Assembly (NCBI GenBank): GCA_003439945.1
Contig: QVRM01002189.1
Span: 2,752,501-2,816,500 of the forward strand
Reading direction: 5' to 3'
Length of the DNA: 64,000 nucleotides
Origin: Dermanyssus gallinae
Taxonomy: Eukaryota > Arthropoda > Arachnida > Mesostigmata > Dermanyssidae
Shown: positions 9,650 to 21,136 of the stretch, piece by piece
How positions within the stretch are numbered: position 1 is the stretch's first letter
How the letters are laid out: every line of letters begins with the position of its first letter
Program-made: the position numbers and the translations under genes
The notes under the pieces: generated by a model
Seen by the model: the letters and a program-made list of their open reading frames with translations, nothing else
What the model was told of the DNA's origin: nothing
Database searches by the model: none

Positions 9650-11300
9650 TAGTAACCCAGCAACTTCATATTTATGTGATGCTTAGAAAACTTTACTAAG
9701 CGCCAAATCAATGTGTACAATTTATTTGCTCCGACGATCATTAATTGGTGTAAGGTAAATGTACTAAATCGTTGTTACTTAGAGAAGCACGTGCCGTGCG
9801 TTACAGCTTAGAGGCGTTCGTAAGGCCTAATCTATTCGATCAAAAAAACACAGCTCGAATCCGTCGGTGAAATGTCGGTTCCCCATGACAACGTACATAC
9901 GTCATCATAACGACATAAGCTTCCTCGTACAAAGATTGTAATGGGAACTCAGTCTCAGCGTAGAATCCGCAGGTTCTCGTCTGCGAGAAGTGTGTTCGAA
10001 AGTGAACGGAGTTTTTTTCCACGCCTTTTTCAGAGCGCGCACAGCACAGAGGGCGCGTCATTCTACGTAGCGTAATTCATAGACAACTTAATTGGCTTGT
10101 TAGTCTACCAAAGTTTGCCTTTCTTTAATTAACTCTTGAACCTGACACAACTGTCTGGGACACTAGATGACGAAACACTTGAGTGCTTTATTCGCTTTTG
10201 GTTGCTCCAGTAAAGCAATCTAGTAGTTAAACTCATGTTGAAGGTTTGAATGTTTGCTTGGAGCCAGGTATAGCAATCTGTGTATCGAATGACCATGGGC
10301 ATGTACCAAGGCACGCGCAATCTTTTAACTCAATATTATATTAGAAATATAAGTCAACCCCAGATTTAATTTACCTGATTTAAGAGTTTTAGAGTTTGCG
10401 GATCCACAACTCTGTCATATCGGCTACATGGAAAAAGTACCCGAGAATGCTGCATTGAACAACCCCAATTACACCGTATTCCAATTTAGATATACTAAAC
10501 AAATTCCAGCGAGAGTGTCAATTCTATCTGGCTGAATATCGAATCGGCCATCTAAGTAGATGCGTTATATAGGTCATGATGATGATAGATATTGTGAAAA
10601 TGTTATTGCCGGAAATGACAGGCGTCAAATTAAAGTTCATGTTGTCGTTATAGTTTTTTCGTATTGTGAGTATTATATGACTGCTATTGGTGTCGATATT
10701 GCTAGTAAACTCACCTAGCCATTGGATAACTACCGTCTTGGTCACAAACTAGTAAACCTGGTGTAATTGTTACTGATGCTGTTACGTTGTGGACACTGGC
10801 TAAAGTATAATGATTTTACTAGTATTATTGTAGTAAAGCTGCCAATATTTCGACCGCCGATTTTTTAGTACGTTTTCTAACCACTTGGGCGTTGATTGCT
10901 GTGACTTCCTGCAATCTTTCGACTGCAGTTACGGAATGAATGAGCGCCGAAACGGTGGCGATGCGATTGTACACGGGTGGTTAGTCGCAGCCTGTAGTAG
11001 AATCATCGTTCTCGTATAACGCCTCCCGCAATGAGTATCGGATCTACGTGTACTTCGCATCTACCTGGATGGAATCTACAATGAGCCGCCTTCGGAAATC
11101 CTACCCGATCTGTCTAACGTTTAGAAGGCTGGATGCGGTGCGGTTCAATGAAGAGTTAACTGAAGACGGCTCTCGAATATTGAGTACATAAATATCCTCT
11201 GCTCCTGTTAGTTTACAGGTAGGATCAAGCGACCTTTTCTCACAATAAAAATGCCGTAAAGTGCAACACGATTTTTTGGGTCTCCCTAAAAAAATTCGGA
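9650..11300. other. Intergenic stretch, no gene seen
   Basis: No supported coding region. A 73-codon minus-strand frame at 9840-10061 is unlike any family I recognise. The rest is AT-rich and featureless. Confidence 0.45.
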
Positions 11301-11304
11301 AGCA

Positions 11305-11900
11305 TACAAAGAATTGTAGAGCTCGTTAAAGCAAATATTTTTTTCCAATGAAATATGGTCTCTAAGAAGTCTTGTTTCGGAGTGAGAGTGATATTCCTAA
11401 AATATGTAACACTAGTGTTGTTGCCCGACATATGAGAGATACAAAATATGCAATTGCGAGACCAGTCCTCCTTTACAGAGACTATCGTTCGAAAATTCTG
11501 CTTCTACTGGGGAACATCTAACGCCGGCCAGAATATGCGACATGGTCGTTTAGAAGAGAATTCACAAAACAACAAGTAATTAAGATTTTTCGGCGGGCAT
11601 GTCGAGACTGAGTGCATGCATAAATGACTGTATAACGACGTTCACTACCGCCGACCTGTTGCACCACAGCCGCAACTTCGCTACACAGTCATTTGTGCAT
11701 GCACTCAATATCGATATGCCCTCCGAAAAATATGAATTTCTCCGCAACTATAGCTCGCATTGCCATTGATTTAGTACCAAAATGATCGTCATGATGTTTT
11801 GAGCATTGTTTGGTGCGTGAATGGTCGTAGGGTTTTGATTTTGAAGTATTGGGCGTGAAGGCTAGCCAAAGAGCCTGATTTTTTAAAGAGCGAATTCTAA
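11305..11900. mobile_element. Second copy of the foldback/MITE-like element (shorter, decayed)
   Basis: Shares long words with the element at 4.7-5.7 kb: GAATTGTAGAGCTCGTTAAAG, AAGTCTTGTTTC, CGTTCACTACCGCCGAC in the centre and CCAAAATGATCGTCATGA in the right arm. It also folds back on itself around about 11660 (TGACTGTATAACGACG against ACACAGTCATTTGTGCATG). The outer part of the right arm is missing. Confidence 0.75.
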
Positions 11901-12048
11901 ACGAGCATAATAAACTTAACATAAATAAGTCAGGAATTGGACATTTAAAAAGTTATTTTTAAAGACATTTGCAAAGTGAAGTAGTAGCCATGAGGAATTT
12001 GGATGATGCACATTTAAAGCAAATTGCGCCTATGTTTTTCATATCTAA

Positions 12049-12097
<49 letters not shown>

Positions 12098-14016
12098 TAT
12101 ATGAGGCAGTAGGCGCAGCGATACAACACGATTCTATGAGCGATAATCGAAAGCAGAAAACTGGTGCTATTTATTAGCCTAGGAACGATTTAGCGTGTAC
12201 ATATTGTTGAATTTAACAGGGGAGAAACACTAACCACATTATACGTGCAGAATAAAACAAATACGAAGAAAGCAACGACCACGTAATATTTTACAAGTTT
12301 TTGATCTTATGTCGTTTGCGCTGAAATGAACAGGTTACTATTGTGTAGATGAATTGTGCCAAATAGGCCTATATGGATAGATCCTATATAATAGTAGTAA
12401 TAGAGGTGGATAAATGTGCATACAATTGCACATGCGCGTATGATGTAACGTAGTATGTTAGTGTCTATTCAGAGGCAGTTAATATTTTGCAATATCTTTA
12501 ATGCTATAACTAGAAAAGCCAGAGACCGGTTAGAACACACTGGGTTCCTACCTCGGTTCATCGCAGCAATGCTTGGGCAATAAAAACAGAACATGTTTCA
12601 TTGCATTTCGGTTCGCCTGGGCACACTTGGCTGGATACACTTGTGTTGTGCGCCGTTCGGTTTCTTTTAGATTGTGGTTTGGAAGCAAATGACAATGTCA
12701 CAGATTACCCAAAAAAAGAGTCTTTAGAACAACGCAATACCACCAGGGTCACCTTACTTAGTCTGAGTCATTTAGCCTTGCGAGGTGATAACGACACCTG
12801 CGGGTAAAGCTATACGAACATTGCTGACAAAATAGGTTGCCATTGAGTTTTAGAGTCCACAAAAATATTTGCTGATGTTGGGCTGTACTAATAGTCGGTA
12901 GCATTCATTTGTAGAAGGAAGGCATGGTATAAGTGATACAAAATTATTAAATTGCCAGGCGATACGTATTGGATGGAGCTGCCTCATATATGCCACTAAA
13001 CCGTAGGCACTGCTGAAAAAAAATTATAATTAAAATATTAAGAAATATACATGTGCAGGTGACAACTTACCAACGCTGACAATGTAAATACAAAGTGCTC
13101 AAACTCTTCACAAGGCGTCATAAAATTCAATATTAATTTTCAATTTCTGACGATCCTCACTAACTCTACTCAGTACTATATTATCCAATGTGTATTGAGT
13201 TGTAAACTATTTTTATTTCAAAGACGTAATCAAAAGTAGGATCTTCTGTACGTATGAGTATATACATATAGAAGCTGCTTCTTAGTTGATCACAACTTAG
13301 AAGTCCATTTAGATTTTAATGAGTGTTAAAACAGTGATTATGTAGAACTAGTGATATCAGCGTATGTTTAGGATATATAAACACAGACAATACAGTAGTA
13401 GTACAAAGGCAGCACAAACTATATGTGCGCTAATAAAAAAATTATAGTTATACGAAACAATATTCGCACTCAGGATAATGCGTCATGATTCTTAACCAAG
13501 TCGTGCGTTTTTAATCAAAGATGTACTAAGTAAATATACAAATAGCTCAAAGGTTGACAAAAAGAAAGCTACACGAATACTCTATGGCCAATCGACGAGG
13601 TAAGCATTTGGAACGTCACAGATTACGTTTCCTTTTATCATAATATCAGAGCCATGATATCATAACAAACTAAATGATATGGTGTGGTGGTTTTCCGAAT
13701 AGGTCCTCGCGGCTCAACTGAATCTAGAAGCGCAACGGCACGAAAACTCATGGAGCGGCTGGATTTTTCTTCAAAATATTCGCTCATTGCTTTCAACAGT
13801 AAATACCTTTTTGCAGTTCAGCACGGTGTCGCAGCGCTATTGGTTACCAATAGGTCGAACACTCAAATCGAACATGCAACACCAAATTTCGCTACAAAAC
13901 GCCTAAAACAAAAAAACCTCGAAACATGTTTTGTGACGCAAAATGCAAACCATGAAGCCGTTAACATACACAAGAAAGAGGCTTAGAAATCCAATGCGTG
14001 ACAAGGCATATTGTCG
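11901..14016. other. Intergenic stretch, no gene seen
   Basis: AT-rich. Two plus-strand frames (12601-12804 and 13684-13983) have no recognisable domain and are probably chance. Holds the (TA)n at 12.05 kb. Confidence 0.4.
12050..12103. repeat. (TA)n microsatellite
   Basis: About 50 bp of TA ending in AAATATATATG. Confidence 0.9.
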
Positions 14017-14022
14017 TTTATT
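14017..14022 (-). promoter_or_regulatory. Candidate polyadenylation signal of QARS
   Basis: TTTATT on the plus strand reads AATAAA in the QARS direction, about 90 bases after the QARS stop codon. Confidence 0.55.
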
Positions 14023-14108
14023 TTAAAGTTCCGTACAATACGTCTAATTGTAGACGCAACATGACCGATTAGACGATGAGGGTGATCTAGGCCGAACAAG
14101 TGGCTAGA

Positions 14109-14159
14109 CTAGTTCTTCCCAGAGTCTTCTTTAAGCGTTACGGTACGGTTAAAGACCAG
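14109..14159 (-). CDS. QARS: QARS exon h (last), [10 protein letters not shown] and stop
   Basis: After a TTTTTTCAG acceptor it encodes [16 protein letters not shown] and TAG, the typical C-terminal strand of eukaryotic QARS. Too short to stand out as an open frame. Confidence 0.9.
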   Translation of the reverse strand: MVFNRTVTLKEDSGKN

Positions 14160-14265
14160 CTGAAAAAATGGATACCACTGTGTTACAATAAAGCCTCTTG
14201 TAATCCTTTCTTTCTTTTTGATATACATACAGTTTATGACGTAAGTTTAAACCAAGGACCGGCTG

Positions 14266-14318
<53 letters not shown>

Positions 14319-16640
14319 AGAGAGGGAGTTGCTGTCGTTATGCTAGTAACTTATACAAAAGTACTACACTGCATTGTGTTCGTTATCTACAGGGACGAGT
14401 ACACTAGTTAGTAAACTAGATTGTATTTTGAAATCCCGTATACGTTGCGGAGGTATTCTCAGCCTCCTTGATGTCAAAAAAAGCAACCTTAGAAGTTGTA
14501 TGGTAGGGAATTCTCTTAGATATATCTATATGGTCAGACATACCTTTGTGTCAGTGGAATCAGGATCAACGCTGAAGAAACCCAAACGCTCGAACTGGAA
14601 CTTATCGAAGACTTTAGAACTCTTGAGGCTCATGTCGACAAGCGCATGATCGCACACGATAAGCGCGTTCGGATTACAGTCGCTGAGAAAGCCCCCTGGC
14701 ACCTCATTTGGGTCCTCAGGGTTTTTGTGTCTGAAGAGACGTTCGTACAAACGCACTTCGGCCCTTAAAGAGTTGGCTACCCAGTGAATGAAGGCCTTCG
14801 GCTTGTTACCTTCGCTAACGGGCCTGCTGGTTACTCGCAGCTCGACGACGTTGCCAGATTCGTCCTTCACCACGTTCTCGAGTTGGATCGTGCACCCTGC
14901 ATGACGCAGGCCGACCGGCTGACCAGGACATAGCCGCCGATAGCTCTTGTCCGCATTCTCCTGCATTCGCACACACAAGTCCCGTCACGTCATTCACTCC
15001 CACAGAAGGATGTCCAGAAGCAGCGCTGGTACACTCCAGAGTTCTTTATTATGTTCTGCTTACGTACCTATCTAGAGTGGCTCTACAACCAACACAAAGC
15101 TGCTTTGTATAGGCGATCTATATATAGATATAGGCGATCGACTAGATTGTCGACAACCAATACGTCGTAAAAAAAGATGGCTTCTCGTCATGATTTATAT
15201 AGCAAGTTTACAGAGACTAACTAAAAAACAACGTCAAAATACGATGTCTTGTTGTGTCGGAAACATATTTATACGATACAATAGAAGCCGTATGCATTAT
15301 CGCTAAAAATGGGCAGATCTCCATTGCAAATACACCTACCTCGCGGAAATCATCTTTCTCGATGAAGATGACTTTTTCAAAGGACACCGTGTGTGAGCCA
15401 CGTTCAGGTTCAGCAGGAAAATCGGGCACGCTCACAGAAACGCTAGCAGTTCCATCCGCGCTGGCGAAGTTTTCGATAACGACCTATTGTTAAAAAAAAG
15501 AAAAGAAATTGAAGTGCGATGATATCTTCCATCCCCCCACCGTCTTGAATGCAGTTTATATATTTGCTAACCTAACTGTGCTGGCTGAGACAAGAGGTTT
15601 CGTCCACATCATTCAACTTCCAGGTGAAGTCAAGGCGATACTAACATCCTAAAGCTGCGACCACGGCAACTGTCCCTAAACCAATTAAGAAGAAGCCTTC
15701 TGCAGCCAATTTTTAAGGAAAGGGGTGATACTAAAGCTAAACATTTACCGCGGTACAGCACTATCCACCGTATTGCACAAAGTTTTTACATCGCTTCTTG
15801 TCAAAAGACTCTTCCTAGAATGTTATACAAATTTAACAGTAGAGCAAAATTGGTTTATTCGAGAGCGTTTGGTAGAAAGACCACTTACAGATGTAATACA
15901 ACCCTAGGGTCTCGAGACCAAGATATGACTTACGCAGCTTTTATTTACCTAAAACTGATTTTTTAAAAACAAGGAGGTCTCTCAAACAAGTAGTGTGACA
16001 CAGAATGATACAGTTAGCTCAACGGCTGACATCAATGTACCAAAAATAAAAAGAGAGACCCGCTTTTCTTAGTAGCAGATAGAAAGAAGGTCTGCAACAA
16101 GACAGAGCAACGATCCGCAAAGTAACCTAGTATGGGTACTACCAGTGCTTCTGTCTCAATGAAAAAAGTTTCCAAACTAATGAATGGGTGTGTACATACT
16201 AATACTATTATCGATCATGCTATAACGTAATGGAATGTATGGAATTGTACACCAGCTCGTTAGTAGCTGCTGTAATTAAACGGTACAACTCGTACTTATT
16301 GCGGAATTCGACCAGTAATGGCAACAACAACAAAAAAAATTCAAATAAAACTACGCAAGATGATATTGTTTTGCTCAGAAATGCTTCTCAATGCAAAGTG
16401 TTCTAGTGGAACGACGATTCCAGTAGAAATCTGAGAATAAAGTCTTAAAGGTAACGTTTCTAGGAACCAATTTCAATCTATACAGATCAGAGTACAGCCT
16501 CATCATGTATCCAAAAACTACTAAATTAACATATAATAAACGTTTCGGTAAATAGCACAATTTTAGTTTTCTGTTTTGTTAGCGCGTATAGAAGCTTATA
16601 TGACCTGTACTAAACGAATCAATGCATACCTGGTGTAGAA

Positions 16641-16695
<55 letters not shown>

Positions 16696-19600
16696 TACAT
16701 ATGTGAGAAGTTGGTGCGATGCAAACTGCAAAGAGGATAAATTCAACAAACGTCGTTTTCGAATGATGCCGATCGACACGCAGTCGGCGGCGCTCACCTT
16801 GACGGGATCGAGGACGGCCATGGCGCGTTTCGCCGTTGTGTTGAGGACGTCCCGTACGCAGCTGTCAAGCATGAGTGGGTCGACGGCCATGATGCTGCCC
16901 GTGAGGCCGAGTTTCGCGCAGAACTGATTGATCGCTTCTGGCGGAAAACCGCGACGTCGGAGAGCGCTCAGCGTGAACAGACGCGGGTCGTCCCAGTCCC
17001 GCACGATGCCTTCCCTGCAATAAACGACAGCCGTAGCAGCAGCAGCAGTATGTCAGCAAGCCGGCTCCCACGTGACAGTGCTTTACATAGCTCTCTATAA
17101 CATTTGATTTATGCATTAAACGTTGCTTGATACAATAAACGATGTTTTATATATTAAACGTTATTTTATATATTAAACGTTGTTTTATATATTAAACGTT
17201 GTTTTATATATTAAACGTTGTTTTATTTCATCTCTCCCAACTCAGCCTATACGAGTTCGAGCGCATTCGGCAAACCTTGTTTCATCCGCAGCGGAACTAT
17301 AGAAAATACTAGGTGAGGGATCGAATAAGGCTACTGACGCTTGTTAAACGTTTACTTCATCAATACAATGGCGGTTGCTTCACGACAAATAAACGTTTAC
17401 TTCAAAGTGTTTGCCTGAACCGACACTCAATGGTATCCATAGTGACAAATAAATCAGCCACGATCAACCAGTTTGTTACGAGGTCAACGGGGATTATAAG
17501 ACGACGACTCGGATTTCGCTGAAATAAGGATTTTTACGCCTTTGCCAGTGCTTGTTTTCCTCGAGAGCTATTCAAGATGAATGACAGAATTCCTACCATG
17601 TTCTGACGAAACTAAGAATATTTGTTGAATGATGCTTAGGCCAACTTCTGCGACCCAAAACGGAAGCCCGGCATCAATCGTCCACCTAATGTCGAGGATG
17701 CAACGACTCAATATATGCTATGTTCCTTTCCGAAGCAGATAACATTTCATTGAGTACATCAACTAAGTACCATTTCATACACCAACTAATGAACATTTCG
17801 GTAAATAAATCAATTAAATAGCATTTCATTGAATACGTTAATTAATTAACATTCCACCGAATACGTCAATTAATTAACATTCCACCGAATACGTCAATTA
17901 ATTAACATTCCGTTGAATACATTAGTTAATTAACATTCCATTAAATACATTAATTAATTAACATTTTATTAGATACATTGATTAATTAGCATTCCATTAA
18001 ATATATCAATTAATCACTAATTAATTGAATACATTAATTAATTAACATTCCATTAAATATATTAATTATTTACTATTTAATTGAATACATTATTCAATAA
18101 ACATTCCATTAAATATATTAATTAATTACTATTTTATTGAATACATTAATTAATTAACGTTAAATAGAGTGTATACCACTAATGAGCATTTCATTAACTG
18201 CATCAATCACTAATTGCATGGACGACTTATTGTACGTACGTGATCAGTTTGGCAATTTTTCTTTTTGATACGACGGCGTAGTTGACATTCAGTCGACCGT
18301 ATTCCCACTGCACCGGGCAATACACATCGACAGCGTTGCAAAGCCAGTAGTACGACGAACGGCGCGACTGGAACTCCTTGGTGCACAGCGAGTGAGTAAT
18401 GTCCTCGATCGAGTCGCAAAGGCAGTGCGTGAAGTCGTACGTAGGATAGATACACCACTTATCTCCCGTCCTGTGGTGGGCACAGAAACGGATGCGGTAG
18501 GCAACCGGATCCTGTTTACCCTCCTCGAGGGTCAGCTTCATACGAAGTGTCGCTTCACCCTCACCAATTTTCCCTCGACGCATATCCTGAAAACAAAGTT
18601 TCGCATATATATATATATATATACATATTCAACGTGCTCACAAAAGGCCGTTGGTTTGCACTCTAAAGGTCGTGGGTTCGAATCAAATGAACGAAATTAC
18701 CGAACGATTACAGAAGGTTAATTATATGTATTTTTCCTTTACAGCTAGCCATCAACAAACCCAAATATGCGCATACACACCTATTTGAACTGAATAGAAT
18801 ACTGATTACGTTGTACTAATTTGATGAAAATGGACGATGCATAGGATGATTGATTTGAAAGGCCTTTAGGGTCATATTCCCAAGCGAAGCTTTTATATTG
18901 CGGCATTACATTTTAAAACGACGATGGTTAATTACATTAATGTCGTAACTATAACGTAATACACCAAAGCACGTAAGTTAGACCTAAAATTGCAAGAACT
19001 GTGCATTACCTCGAAAAGGCCAAGACTTTCTTCAACAGGCCTATCCCTCCAAGGGGACGGTGGCGGATTGAAGCCCTTGATCTCCTCGCTGCGCTGGTGG
19101 CAAACATAAGCTAGCCCCTTGCGGATGAGCACCAAGGCCAGCTCATAGAGACGGTCGAAGTAATCAGACGAATGCGTCACCTTGTGCGGCTTATACCCCA
19201 GCCATGTCACCATGTCGTAGATGCCTAAACATATATATATATTGTGAGATATATATATATATATTTCTCTAATACACATGCTTGACATGTATTATTTCAT
19301 AAAAGGATGCCTCACATATGCAAATTTTAGCACGTTAGAGTGAACAATTGATTCCGTGCAAACGTATAGTCCTATATATATATATATATATACACCTGAT
19401 TTATACATTTTAGATTGGCATTACAGACGTTCATTCTAAAATTGTGTCAAAGTAATGTCTGGTACATTTATACAATCGTACAAAATGTCTATTTGTGTGA
19501 CGTATAGGTGCAGACATTTTCGTGTAATATTTCGTCTTCATGCAGGTTGTTTCCTTGCAATTTGAACACTGTATAAAAAACAGCTTTATTTAATACAACC

Positions 19601-21136
19601 TCGGATATTAATTTATCGTTTGCCTCTATCCTCATGATTGAAGTTGTTGCATTGGTATGTGCTTTCTGTCGAGATGATTATGGTGTAAGTATCTTTCTTC
19701 TTCTTTATTTTAACTTTCTATTAAACAGAGTTTTATTTTAATTTTCTATTAAACAGGTATTTATTTTAACTTTCTATTAAACAGAGTTGTGTCAATTGTC
19801 CTCGTAGATTGCAGTGAGAAGCAGCAATGTTCCTTCTTAGAACGTGATTTCTAAAAAGCAGTTATTGACAAAAGAGTGACTGTTTTGAACACATGTTACA
19901 TTAATTTACCTACTTAGCACCTTCAGACAATTTCCACGCTTTCTAGTTTATATATGTATGCCAAACCTGTGAAAAATCGTTCCTCTTCCTTCTCCGGATT
20001 GGTGTCGTCATAACGAAGGAAGCAAACTCCATTATGAGCCGCTGCGTATCCAAAATTGATGTTGATAGCTTTTGCATGTCCAATGTGCAGAATCCCGTTT
20101 GGCTCGGGCGGAAAACGGGTTCGAACTTGACCCCCGGTTCGTTTTAGATGCGCTTCTAGATGCCTGACACACACACACACACAAACACACACATACATTA
20201 TCGCTGGCCGTACAGAGGGAAATGTGGTTCCCTAATATAGCACAATAAGGAAATGGCAAAACAAGTATAGATTTACTACACTCTTGACATATATACTTAC
20301 ATACACATATCACCCTTTATATAAAAGGCGCTTAGAGCGGCAAGATAAGCGGACATGTTGCGATATGTACCGTTTCCCCAACAGTCATTGCGGCAGCATG
20401 ATCGCAGAATCTCATCTGTCATTTTTTCTCAATGAGCATCGCTTAAAGAAAATTCGACCAAAACCATAGATCGAACCGGCGACAACCCGGTAGATGATAT
20501 TCATGAGTAGCGCACTAGCCTCCCAGACCACGCACAGGCAGACTGAATTTAGAAAAAAATGATGATGATGAGTCTAAGAAGTGACCTGGATTCGTGAGAA
20601 AATTCTATTACTATCTTGAAGCAATTATTGACGACAAAATGTGATCCCATGCTCGAATGCCCGTGATTGTCTGCTACGGCAGGTTAAGCATTGCTAGCAA
20701 ATATAAATAGTTAACATTCCCGTAGGCTTGTTCTATATGTTTTGCGGCTTGCTGAAACACTTGTAAAACTCACTAACAGCAGGCACTGCGACTAGAACTT
20801 ATCGCAATTTAATATGCTAAATAAGACGCTATCGAACCCCGCGCCAAAAAAATAGTGCGATCAGATGGATAGAATGCTTGCTATGTTATTATAATTATCA
20901 TAGTTATGACATGTACTTGTCTCAGTTATAATAACTACTGACTTTAGTTATGATAGTTATGAAATTGTGGTTATGATAGTTACGCACTTCATAGTATTCT
21001 CGTTGAGAAGATAGCCATCGGTTTTGTGGTTTTCGCCGGGCTTGTGAAAGAGAGCCTTTGTCTTCATGAGTTCCTGGATACTGGAACACCCATCTCCATC
21101 CGTCGCTGTCTTCTTGTCACCAGCAGCAGAAACCTT
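14109..21136 (-). CDS. QARS: Cytosolic glutaminyl-tRNA synthetase (N-terminal exons not seen)
   Basis: Eight exons on the minus strand join without phase conflict to 578 residues plus stop: 21136-20988, 20163-19967, 19224-19010, 18586-18240, 17014-16798, 15483-15340, 14960-14544, 14159-14109. The enzyme charges tRNA-Gln with glutamine in the cytosol. Visible landmarks: [10 protein letters not shown] linker (residues 30-39); class I HIGH motif in [15 protein letters not shown] (HIGH 76-79); [34 protein letters not shown]-equivalent VVSKRK (292-297); [11 protein letters not shown]; and the two beta-barrel anticodon-binding domains ending [13 protein letters not shown] and [10 protein letters not shown]. 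The first visible exon starts at a good acceptor (CTTTTCAG), so earlier exons should exist. Animal QARS has about 200 more N-terminal residues. I found no trace of them up to the scramblase gene at 23.4 kb. Confidence 0.93.
14266..14319. repeat. (TA)n microsatellite in the last QARS intron
   Basis: About 50 bp of TA between the last two QARS exons. Confidence 0.9.
14544..14960 (-). CDS. QARS: QARS exon g, anticodon-binding barrel
   Basis: 139 codons from a TGCAG acceptor to a GTATGT donor. Contains [42 protein letters not shown] and [18 protein letters not shown], all standard for QARS. Confidence 0.95.
15340..15483 (-). CDS. QARS: QARS exon f, start of the anticodon-binding domain
   Basis: 48 codons, phase 0 at both ends, starting VVIENF and holding [13 protein letters not shown] and [10 protein letters not shown]. 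Confidence 0.93.
15660..15910 (+). mobile_element. Decayed LINE reverse transcriptase fragment in a QARS intron
   Basis: On the plus strand, antisense to QARS, the sequence reads GDTK, then [22 protein letters not shown] and VEQNWFI. This is the NYRGI...KVF..LL..RL block of LINE reverse transcriptases. The frame shifts at least once. It lies between QARS exons e and f. Confidence 0.6.
16641..16693. repeat. (TA)n microsatellite in a QARS intron
   Basis: About 50 bp of TA ending in TGCATACATATG. Confidence 0.9.
16798..17014 (-). CDS. QARS: QARS exon e, [10 protein letters not shown] region
   Basis: Enters with one base of a split codon and ends in phase 0 at GTGAGC. It carries [24 protein letters not shown] and the CVRDVLN helix that follow the KMSKS loop in QARS. 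Confidence 0.95.
17110..17228. repeat. Minisatellite, ~19-bp unit, in a QARS intron
   Basis: The unit TTAAACGTTGTTTTATATA is repeated about five to six times, most diverged at the left end. It sits about 100 bases upstream, in transcript order, of exon e. Confidence 0.85.
17745..18172. repeat. Minisatellite, ~28-bp unit, in a QARS intron
   Basis: About 14-15 diverged units resembling TTAATTAACATTCCATT plus GAATACATTAA fill the 430 bp just before exon d's donor on the map. Runs such as ATTAATTAAT are nearly palindromic. Confidence 0.85.
18240..18586 (-). CDS. QARS: QARS exon d, catalytic domain with KMSKS-equivalent loop
   Basis: 115 codons plus two bases. Contains [52 protein letters not shown] and VVSKRK, the QARS form of the KMSKS signature. 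Donor GTACGT. Confidence 0.95.
18635..18710 (+). repeat. tRNA-derived SINE-like fragment
   Basis: A perfect RNA polymerase III B-box (GGGTTCGAATC) at about 18674-18684 stands behind a region with a loose A-box (GCCGTTGGTTTGC). There is no full cloverleaf, so I read this as a SINE head and not as a tRNA gene. Confidence 0.45.
19010..19224 (-). CDS. QARS: QARS exon c, catalytic domain
   Basis: 71 codons after two bases of a split Gly. Reads [31 protein letters not shown] and [16 protein letters not shown]. Donor GTAATG. Confidence 0.94.
19693..19790. repeat. Tandem repeat, ~31-bp unit, three copies
   Basis: ATTTTAACTTTCTATTAAACAGAGTTTT is repeated three times with small changes. Confidence 0.8.
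19967..20163 (-). CDS. QARS: QARS exon b, HIGH motif
   Basis: Holds [20 protein letters not shown] with the class I HIGH signature, and [17 protein letters not shown]. The acceptor lies directly behind a (TG)n run in the transcript direction. Donor GTTTGG. Confidence 0.95.
20425..20545 (-). repeat. tRNA-derived SINE-like element, family also at 58.5 kb
   Basis: The minus strand holds GGTTCGATC, a B-box, behind GGGAGGCTAGTGCGCTAC, A-box-like. The body (AGCGATGCTCATTGAG on minus) recurs at 58.53-58.56 kb in the same order, which supports a dispersed SINE family. It lies in QARS intron a-b. Confidence 0.6.
20988..21136 (-). CDS. QARS: QARS exon a, linker before the catalytic domain
   Basis: 49 codons plus two bases, ending at a GTGCGT donor. 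Contains a low-complexity linker ([14 protein letters not shown]) and [13 protein letters not shown], the conserved start of the QARS catalytic fragment. It begins at an acceptor and not at an ATG. Confidence 0.85.

Noticed and set aside
9840..10061. 73-codon minus-strand frame, possible small gene
   Set aside because: No recognisable motif, no splice support, isolated in a repeat-rich stretch.
13684..13983. 100-codon plus-strand frame downstream of QARS
   Set aside because: No ATG in a good context and no family resemblance; composition like the surrounding non-coding DNA.
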